Translations under genes and position numbers: made by a program
Shown here: piece by piece, positions 5,105-10,038 of the stretch
Numbering within the stretch: the first letter of the stretch is position 1
Layout of the letters: each line of letters begins with the position of its first letter
Notes under the pieces: generated by a model
What the model saw: only the letters and a program-made list of their open reading frames with translations
Told to the model about the DNA's origin: nothing
Databases searched by the model: none
Source: Promethearchaeota archaeon
Lineage (GTDB): Archaea; Asgardarchaeota; Lokiarchaeia; Sigyniarchaeales; SOKP01
Reading direction: 5' to 3'
Length of the DNA stretch: 10,038 bases
Assembly: GCA_030615145.1 (NCBI GenBank)
Contig: JAUWZT010000132.1
Coordinates: 1 to 10,038, forward strand

Positions 5105-6148
5105 AGTGAAAAAATTTTGGAAAAAACAATTAAGGAATATTTAAAAGAAGTGAAGGCAAAATTACCTGATTGGTTAAAAGAGAAGAAAGAGCATAAAGAT
5201 CTTCTAGCTGAACTTGAAGAACACATTTGGAGTAAAGCAGAAGAGTTATCAGAAACTGGACATCCTACAGAAAGCTCAGTGAAATTAGCAATTACCCACA
5301 TGGGGACTCCAGAGAGCATTGCTAAAGAATATAAGCGTCGTGGAACGCCAAAAGTATATATAACAGAAGAAATGTGGCCATTATACACGAAAGTTTTGAT
5401 GATAGTGTTCTCAGTAATAGTCGTTATAAATATAGCTACTCAGATAGTTTTTAACTTAATCCTTGGAGGCGAACCTTTCATAGAGGTTCTTGGTTCACTA
5501 ATTTCGGGAATTCAAGGAGGGTTAGTAATATCTTTTATTATTATATCCATTATTTTCGTAGCACTGTCGATGGAAGGCTATTTTCCTGAGGATTTTAAAT
5601 CTAAAAAAGACTTAGCGAAGGAAAAAGTTTTAGCTGAAACCGCTGAGGAGAAAGGTTGGCCAATTTCCCAGAAAACGGGTAAACCGTTAAAACCATTTAT
5701 ACAACCAATCGGTGAAATTATTGGTGGTGGTATTTTAATACTAATTGGATGCTTGCTCCTATTTCAGCCATTTCTTATAGATTTAGTGGATGTACAATTT
5801 CTTATATTGCTTCGCTTTTTTGGAGCTTTAATAGCTGCTGAGGGTGCGTTAGACATTACGAGAGGAATTATTGGTAATCGACAACCTAGTACCCACCAAC
5901 TTATTCACATCATCACAATCGTCGTTAAGTTGGCACCAATATCCATAATGTTAATCTTGATGAATCAACCTGAAATCTTCCCATTCTTTAATTGGGATAA
6001 TGCTACTGAATCATTTGTCAATATAGGAATTGCTCCCGAATTCTATGGTGTTTACAGGAATATTATCGTTCTCATAATTGTTGGTTCCGTACTATTACTA
6101 GCAGAAGATATGTATAAAATATTCAAAATACAAAATTATAAAGTATAA
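5102..6148 (+). CDS. HAAS-type (PadR-associated) polytopic membrane protein
   Basis: A 348-residue membrane protein. Residues 1-90 form a soluble helical N-terminal domain (LPDWLKEKKEHKDLLAELEEHI, then HMGTPESIAKEYKRRGTPK, split here by a variable part) like the HAAS or permease-prefix domain often encoded beside PadR regulators. Membrane segments are likely at about 98-121, 130-157, 204-224, 231-250, 267-287 and 318-334. Between the second and third is a charged cytosolic linker (about 163-200). No catalytic motif is seen. It overlaps padR functionally: the ribosome-binding site is at the padR stop and the gap is 4 bases. A role as membrane sensor or partner for the regulator is inferred from this pairing. 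A homologue lies on the opposite strand at 7098-8342, sharing GTPK, SMEG-PEDF and NQPEIFP in the same order. The transported or sensed molecule is unknown. Confidence 0.82.
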   Translation: MSEKILEKTIKEYLKEVKAKLPDWLKEKKEHKDLLAELEEHIWSKAEELSETGHPTESSVKLAITHMGTPESIAKEYKRRGTPKVYITEEMWPLYTKVLMIVFSVIVVINIATQIVFNLILGGEPFIEVLGSLISGIQGGLVISFIIISIIFVALSMEGYFPEDFKSKKDLAKEKVLAETAEEKGWPISQKTGKPLKPFIQPIGEIIGGGILILIGCLLLFQPFLIDLVDVQFLILLRFFGALIAAEGALDITRGIIGNRQPSTHQLIHIITIVVKLAPISIMLILMNQPEIFPFFNWDNATESFVNIGIAPEFYGVYRNIIVLIIVGSVLLLAEDMYKIFKIQNYKV

Positions 6149-6152
6149 ATCA

Positions 6153-6177
6153 ATTTCTTTTTTTTTTTTAATTTTTA
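6153..6177 (+). terminator. Poly-T terminator after the padR-HAAS operon
   Basis: A long T-rich tract (TTTC followed by about twelve T's, then AATTTTTATT) begins 5 bases after the HAAS stop. This is the form expected of an archaeal hairpin-free terminator. Confidence 0.55.
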
Positions 6178-6200
6178 TTAATATTTACCGTAAATTCTAT

Positions 6201-6269
6201 TTTTTTAGAGAATTTTAGATAATTTAGAGCGTTTTAGCGTAATTTAGAATTACTATTATTTTTTTTAGA
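6201..6269. repeat. Helically phased TTTAG repeats
   Basis: The core TTAG recurs with its TAG at 6206, 6216, 6225, 6235, 6245 and 6266. The spacings are 10, 9, 10, 10 and 21 bases, close to one (or two) turns of DNA. Flanks vary (TTTTAGAG, TTTTAGAT, TTTAGAG, TTTTAGCG, TTTAGAA). It lies in the gap between two convergent genes. It may be a degenerate tandem repeat, intrinsically curved DNA, or an array of protein sites. Confidence 0.6.
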
Positions 6270-6280
6270 TTAACCCGGTA

Positions 6281-6298
6281 TAAGTCTAAGCTGACTTA
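6281..6298. repeat. Small inverted repeat over the DUF998 gene stop
   Basis: TAAGTC (6281-6286) and GACTTA (6293-6298) form a 6-base stem around a 6-base loop, spanning the TAG stop of the minus-strand gene. No T-run follows on the minus strand, so it is not a standard terminator. It could be chance. Confidence 0.3.
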
Positions 6299-7023
6299 AA
6301 ATTTTTTAATATAAGAAGCGATTCGGGGATTAACCAAAGTAAAGCTGCAAGAAGCATCATCCATTCAAGAAAGGGTCTTGTCACTGAATTAGGTGGAAAT
6401 AAAAACAATAAACTTGCTATAAATGGACCTACCATCATATAGAGCCCTAAAAGTCTCGGAAACATTGTTTTTTTTAATTTTAATAGGATAGCTATGCCAT
6501 TAAATAACGCTCCAAAAGCTAATCCTGCGAATACTATAATTGAAAAAGTAAAATGTAATCCCAACTCGGTAGTTCTATCCTCGCTGAATAGTCCTATCCC
6601 AAACAATCCGACTGCTCCTGAGAGAAGCGAAAGCAAACCAAAAAACGCGTGTAAATCGATGTATATACAAAGGATTCTTTTAAAAATAGACTTATTTGAA
6701 TTAAAAATAATATTTTTTGTATTTGAAACTATTATTTTTGTTATATAGAAAAAGACCGGTACGAGAAAGCAAGCAGTTGTCATTGCTATAGCATCTAAAA
6801 TGAAAGGAGCGGGAGTATAACGAATTGACCCTAAATCACTAATGTAATTGTCAATTATGTTATAACTTTCTGGACCAAAAAAATAAGCGATTAGCGCCCC
6901 AATAAGAAGGCCAGGTAAATAAATTAATAAACTTACATAAATACATATTTTAATTAATTTTTGATTCAAAAAATGGTTAAAAAGGCGATTGATTTTCATA
7001 AATAATAAATTAATCTGACGCAT
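6286..7023 (-). CDS. DUF998-family integral membrane protein
   Basis: A 245-residue protein with about six membrane segments (near 26-49, 74-98, 119-145, 157-182, 189-209 and 217-240). The loop after the first segment reads FFGPESYNIIDNYISDLGSI and is followed by R-Y-T-P-A-P-F-I-L-D, the signature of the DUF998 family, whose ISDLG motif is characteristic. The biochemical function of this family is not known. The second Met (residue 9, at 6999) is an alternative start; neither has a ribosome-binding site. A TATA-like TTTTATATTTAG on the minus strand (about 7059-7071) lies 36-48 bases before the first ATG. It sits between the two HAAS-type genes, 74 bases downstream of the interrupted one on the same strand, and converges with the intact one. 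Association with the HAAS proteins is possible but unproven. Confidence 0.82.
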   Translation of the reverse strand: MRQINLLFMKINRLFNHFLNQKLIKICIYVSLLIYLPGLLIGALIAYFFGPESYNIIDNYISDLGSIRYTPAPFILDAIAMTTACFLVPVFFYITKIIVSNTKNIIFNSNKSIFKRILCIYIDLHAFFGLLSLLSGAVGLFGIGLFSEDRTTELGLHFTFSIIVFAGLAFGALFNGIAILLKLKKTMFPRLLGLYMMVGPFIASLLFLFPPNSVTRPFLEWMMLLAALLWLIPESLLILKNFKSA

Positions 7024-7058
7024 TTACTTTTGTAATTAGTATTTATGTTTAAAATTAT

Positions 7059-7071
7059 CTAAATATAAAAT
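7059..7071 (-). promoter_or_regulatory. Possible TATA element of the DUF998 gene
   Basis: The complement of 7059-7071 reads TTTTATATTTAG, 36-48 bases before the ATG at 7023. This suggests independent transcription from the interrupted HAAS gene upstream. Sequence shape only. Confidence 0.3.
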
Positions 7072-7097
7072 AAAAAAAAAGAAATAAAAGAAAGCCT

Positions 7098-7487
7098 TTA
7101 ATAAGCCTTCTTTAATTTTGAATATTTTCCTACTTTAAAGAAATTTCCAATCATTCCACCTATAATGCCTAAAACAATTGCAATAATAACCCAGAAGTAA
7201 ACGATGAAAATGATATTTGTTGGATCGGCTGGTATAGCTGTAATATTACCTCCTGAAAACAAAGAAATCGGGAATATCTCTGGCTGGTTTAGAAGTAGCA
7301 CAAATAAAGGAATATAAGCTAAATTATAGATGGCTCCAATTACTAAAAAGACTTGTTATCCCGTATAATTACTAACTCCTATTACGAGCCTAATTAAACT
7401 AAATAGACCACTAACGAAAATTAAAAAACCAAAGATTTGAAGCCAATTTAAGAAAGCTGGTTCCATCAACCCCGCGACTGAAAAAGG
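7098..7487 (-). pseudogene. 3' remainder of the second HAAS-type gene, beyond an in-frame TAA
   Basis: Downstream of the TAA at 7490-7488 the same frame stays open, meets one more TAA at 7358-7356, and ends with TAA at 7100-7098. The residues it would encode align without gaps to the end part of the intact paralogue: PFSVAGLMEPAFLNWL follows the first stop (compare QPFLIDLVD), IRLVIG matches TRGIIG, and LLLNQPEIFP matches LMNQPEIFP. The first TAA falls where the paralogue has Gln222 and the second where it has His265. After NQPEIFP come a final membrane segment and a Lys-rich tail. There is no frameshift or deletion, so the breaks are two nonsense codons only. A GTG at 7301 could start a 67-residue piece, but this is just the tail of the gene. 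Recent gene decay is most likely. Confidence 0.75.
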
Positions 7488-8342
7488 TTAGATTATTAAT
7501 AATAAACCAAAGATTATTCCTGCTGTAGTGCCAAATATTAATTCACCTATTGTAATAGGCTGAGTTTTTTTAATCAACCTTTTCTCCTTGGCTTCCTTTA
7601 ATTTTTGCTTTCTTAATGCCTTCGCTTCTTCTAATTTTTGTTTCCGAAGTAATTTAGCTTCAATTCGCTTCTCTTCTCTTAAAATTCTCTTTTCAGCGAA
7701 CTTCTCTTCTATTCGTACTTTTGCTTCTGCGAGTTTTTCTTTTCCAATTAACTTTGCTTCTTCTATGCGCTGTTTAGTATACACTCTCGTATCTTCCATA
7801 TATTCTTCAGTAAAGTTAAATGGGAATAGAATCGCTAAGCGTCTAGGGATAATTCCAAAATCTTCTGGTAAGAACCCTTCCATCGAAAAGTAAACAAATA
7901 CGATAGTTATTACGATGGCACTTATAAGACAGCCGATCCAAATACCGGATAGCATTCCTCCTAAAACTTCCCACCATACTCTAAAAAAGAATTGAAAAAC
8001 TGCAACAATGATGTTAAGAAAAATAACAATTCCAAAGAAGAAAAACAACGATCGTAAGTAGAAATCAAAAAGTTCTTGGGTTAAATAGAATTTTGGGGTA
8101 CCTCGAAGTTTATACAACTTTGCTATGCTTTCAGGTGGACCCATTCTACGGATTGCTTCATGTAAATCTGCGTCAGTTAATTCTTCTCCTTGAGAAATAG
8201 ACTGTGCCTCACCGTATATCTGCGCTTCTAAATCCTCAAGCACATTTTTTAATTCATCTTCCTTCCATTTTAACCATTCAGGAAGTTTTTGTTTAACTTG
8301 AGCGATATATTTCTTTACAACTTTATTCTCGGAATCACTCAT
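7488..8342 (-). CDS. HAAS-type membrane protein, truncated by a stop codon, with long charged helix
   Basis: The first 284 residues of a second HAAS-type membrane protein, homologous to that at 5102-6148. The N-terminal domain (about 1-92) has LPEWLKWKEDELKNVLEDLE, MGPPESIAKLYKLRGTPK and YLTQEL. Two membrane segments follow (about 98-120 and 127-152) and then SMEGFLPEDF (153-162). Next is a feature the paralogue lacks: about 80 residues (178-258) almost wholly Glu, Lys, Arg, Ala and Leu, with repeats such as RKQKLEEAKAL and RKQKLKEAKEK, predicted to be one long charged helix or coiled coil. A third membrane segment starts near 265 (GELIFGTTAGIIFGLLLII) and is cut by TAA at 7490-7488. As it stands the product lacks the remaining segments. 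It has no PadR neighbour. AGTGA upstream of the ATG is a weak ribosome-binding site. Confidence 0.8.
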   Translation of the reverse strand: MSDSENKVVKKYIAQVKQKLPEWLKWKEDELKNVLEDLEAQIYGEAQSISQGEELTDADLHEAIRRMGPPESIAKLYKLRGTPKFYLTQELFDFYLRSLFFFFGIVIFLNIIVAVFQFFFRVWWEVLGGMLSGIWIGCLISAIVITIVFVYFSMEGFLPEDFGIIPRRLAILFPFNFTEEYMEDTRVYTKQRIEEAKLIGKEKLAEAKVRIEEKFAEKRILREEKRIEAKLLRKQKLEEAKALRKQKLKEAKEKRLIKKTQPITIGELIFGTTAGIIFGLLLII

Positions 8343-8517
8343 ATTATTTCACTTTATTATTTAGTCATTTTTAATTGACATTAATTCAATATTTTTATAA
8401 TAAACTAATGTTAATATTCTATTAAAAAAAATAGAGACCAATTTTCGAGTTTAAATGTATTTTTTACTAAAACCTCTTAGATTTGAGATAAGCTAAAAAC
8501 TTAATATTGTATTTAAA
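8343..8517. other. Divergent intergenic region, HAAS copy / methyltransferase
   Basis: This 175-base AT-rich gap should hold promoters for both flanking genes. Nothing clear stands out beyond AT-rich blocks: TTTAAATGTATT (about 8450-8461) could be a TATA element for the methyltransferase with a leader of about 40 bases. Short ACATTA/TAATGT elements are present but too weak to call. Confidence 0.25.
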
Positions 8518-9942
8518 ATGGGGAATAAAGCACAAGATATCAAGGAAAAAGCGAAAAGACGCAAGTATGGCCAACACTTGACTTCCTTTGATATTTTTTA
8601 TAAATATATTCTTCCAGAGATTAAAACCCTATTAAGGAACTACTTATGGGTTGATCTTTACGCCGGTGAGGGCAATTTAATTTTGCCAATATTGAAAGAA
8701 ATACAGCCTGATGAGCGAGAAACTTTTTTCAAGGATCATATTTTTTTAGCTGATGTACATGAGGAAATGGTTAATAGGTGTATATCTAACGCTGAATCAT
8801 ACGGAATTTCTGACGAGATTGCATGTACAAATATTAAATTACGCGATAATCTTGAAACCTTTCCTCAAATTTTAAAACGAAAAAAATTTCCTATTTTTCA
8901 CATTACCAATCCACCATACCTATATTTAGGTTACATTAGGAAGCACTACGAAACCCAAAAGTTTCTTCAATATTTTAAAAAAGAAAATAAGGGGTATCAA
9001 GATTTATATCAAATCGCTATGATTAATGACTTGCGTAGCGATGTTGAGAATCTGATTTACGTAATTCCTACTAACTTTTTATATGGTGCATCTGTTTCTA
9101 ATAAATTTCGTTTAGACTTTTTAAAATATTATAATATTCTTAAAATGATAATTTTTGAAACAAAAATCTTTGAACATACAGGTTCAAATATTTGTATTGG
9201 CTTTTTCAAGAAGAAAGAAGTTCCACAAGATGAGATTCAGACATTTACGGGGTTAAAGACCAAAAAACAAAATGATATTGTGAAGATGGTTTACAATTTA
9301 AACCCCAAATTTAAATACAGAGCAGGTTCCAAATTTGACGAATTTTTAGAGAGTTATAAAGCGGTTAATCCATTAATAGTTAAGTATTATTTATTGAAAG
9401 AAGAAGTTTCGCAAAATAAAGGCAATTTTGAGATCGAAGTAATTGACGCGAACCAGTACAAAAACAATCAATATGTAAAATTAAACATTGAAGTAAATGA
9501 TAATTTAAAGCGAATAATTGAATCAAATATTTTGTATATCAGAACTGTAGACACAGGCTCCTATAATGGGCGAGCAGGATTAGGGCAAGTAAACGAAGAT
9601 TTCGATGTTCGTGCGATTTACGTGTCCCATAAAACCTATAGAACCCATCCGATCCAAATCTTCTTAGAACCAATTATTTCCATAGAAGAGCAGTTTCTCT
9701 TAAGAGATTATTTTAATTTTATTTTAGAGCAATTTAGACTCAAATTAGACAGCGAATTTTTAACAACCTATAAATATTCAAACGCAGAATACACGAGAAA
9801 ATATTTAGGTTTAACTCAAACGAGGAAACTGATTGAAACATTCCCGTATGGAAAGCTTACTTCAGAGAAAAAGCAAGAGTTGAAATCCTTAATTACTAGT
9901 AAAAATTTTGAGAGAATTTTAGATTTTTTAAAAAGCATATAA
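8518..9942 (+). CDS. N6-adenine DNA methyltransferase (NPPY type, Eco57I/TaqI-like)
   Basis: A 474-residue S-adenosylmethionine-dependent DNA methyltransferase. Motifs in order are KYGQHLTSFDIF (17-28, like motif X, GQxxT), VDLYAGEGN (45-53, motif I, the cofactor-binding glycine loop), HIFLADV (74-80, motif II), the catalytic ITNPPY (129-134, motif IV), IYVIPTNFLYG (180-190, motif VI) and GSNICIGFFKK (222-232, motif VIII). The order X-I-IV is the gamma-class arrangement of adenine methyltransferases. Residues about 240-474 would hold the target-recognition part and have no nuclease motif that I can see. No restriction nuclease gene is present in the window, so it is either solitary or its partner lies beyond the right edge. 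The ATG at 8518 has no ribosome-binding site. The recognition sequence cannot be read. Confidence 0.9.
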   Translation: MGNKAQDIKEKAKRRKYGQHLTSFDIFYKYILPEIKTLLRNYLWVDLYAGEGNLILPILKEIQPDERETFFKDHIFLADVHEEMVNRCISNAESYGISDEIACTNIKLRDNLETFPQILKRKKFPIFHITNPPYLYLGYIRKHYETQKFLQYFKKENKGYQDLYQIAMINDLRSDVENLIYVIPTNFLYGASVSNKFRLDFLKYYNILKMIIFETKIFEHTGSNICIGFFKKKEVPQDEIQTFTGLKTKKQNDIVKMVYNLNPKFKYRAGSKFDEFLESYKAVNPLIVKYYLLKEEVSQNKGNFEIEVIDANQYKNNQYVKLNIEVNDNLKRIIESNILYIRTVDTGSYNGRAGLGQVNEDFDVRAIYVSHKTYRTHPIQIFLEPIISIEEQFLLRDYFNFILEQFRLKLDSEFLTTYKYSNAEYTRKYLGLTQTRKLIETFPYGKLTSEKKQELKSLITSKNFERILDFLKSI

Positions 9943-9953
9943 TTTATACAAAC

Positions 9954-10038
9954 TTATAATATACTAGCAAAAAGAAAAGCAATTAACCCTAGAAATGCTC
10001 CAATTTTTAACAATAAACTAATCCTTTTAAAATCCTTT
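9954..10038 (-). CDS. C-terminal end of a membrane protein (partial)
   Basis: Reading in from the right edge on the minus strand, an open frame of 27 codons ends in TAA at 9956-9954. It encodes KDFKRIS followed by a hydrophobic stretch, LLLKIGAFLGLIAFLFASIL, typical of a last membrane helix with a positively charged cytosolic side. It converges with the methyltransferase, leaving an 11-base gap. No family can be named from so short a piece, and it could be chance. Confidence 0.4.
   Translation of the reverse strand, partial: KDFKRISLLLKIGAFLGLIAFLFASIL

Noticed and set aside
7098..7301. Independent 67-residue gene starting at GTG 7301
   Set aside because: Its sequence is the expected C-terminus of the interrupted HAAS-type gene, and the GTG lies in the middle of a membrane segment with no ribosome-binding site.
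7356..7490. TAA reassigned to an amino acid
   Set aside because: feoA, larE, padR, the first HAAS gene and the methyltransferase all end with TAA at the expected protein length, so TAA works as a stop here.
7588..7893. Open frame antisense to the charged-helix segment, rich in Ser, Phe and Asn
   Set aside because: Its repeats are the mirror of the Glu/Lys/Ala repeat on the other strand; the sense frame belongs to a gene with a homologue in the same window.
8378..8412. ACATTA and TAATGT as an operator between the HAAS copy and the methyltransferase
   Set aside because: Only six matching bases per arm, about 22 bases apart, in very AT-rich DNA; no relation to the padR repeats.
1..10038. CRISPR array, tRNA, rRNA, insertion sequence or integrase
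   Set aside because: No regularly spaced identical repeats, no cloverleaf or rRNA-like segments, and no transposase or integrase motifs were seen on either strand.

Overview
The window is AT-rich DNA (roughly 30% GC by eye) that looks archaeal. It has A/T-rich TATA-type promoter elements, poly-T stretches after genes in place of hairpin terminators, several Shine-Dalgarno sites matching parts of GGAGGTGA, a TTG start, and archaeal-type protein families: a HypE/PurM-like protein with a helical N-terminal extension, a three-cysteine LarE, and PadR linked to a HAAS-type membrane protein. An Asgard (Lokiarchaeia-like) source is a reasonable guess, but nothing in the window proves the lineage.

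Layout. (1) Positions 1-1132, minus strand: the ferrous-iron uptake genes feoA and then feoB, with feoB running off the left edge. Both proteins carry histidine-rich stretches. (2) 1133-1582: an AT-rich divergent intergenic region with a palindrome upstream of feoA and a possible 59-residue membrane microprotein. (3) 1583-1984, plus: a single-domain CheY-like response regulator whose ribosome-binding site points to a non-standard ATA start. (4) 2146-3522, plus: a PurM/HypE-superfamily ATP-binding protein, lying tail-to-tail with larE (3562-4428, minus), a sulfur transferase of the iron-sulfur-cluster type. (5) 4429-6148: a control region with two inverted repeats, then a PadR regulator with a C-terminal zinc ribbon, then a HAAS-type polytopic membrane protein 4 bases downstream. 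(6) 6149-6285: a convergent gap with a poly-T terminator and helically phased TTTAG repeats. (7) 6286-7023, minus: a DUF998 membrane protein. (8) 7098-8342, minus: a second, diverged HAAS-type gene with a long charged helix, interrupted by two in-frame TAA codons but otherwise in frame to its end. (9) 8518-9942, plus: an N6-adenine DNA methyltransferase with an NPPY motif and no visible nuclease partner. (10) 9954-10038, minus: the last residues of a membrane protein entering from the right edge.

How the genes relate. feoA/feoB form an iron uptake unit. PadR and the first HAAS gene form a regulator plus membrane-sensor unit, probably autoregulated and perhaps also affecting the divergent larE through a shared control region. 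The two HAAS-type proteins are homologous (the motifs GTPK, MEG-PEDF and NQPEIFP are shared in order), so the locus looks like an old duplication in which the copy without its own PadR is decaying or is read through. The other genes look like neighbours with separate jobs.
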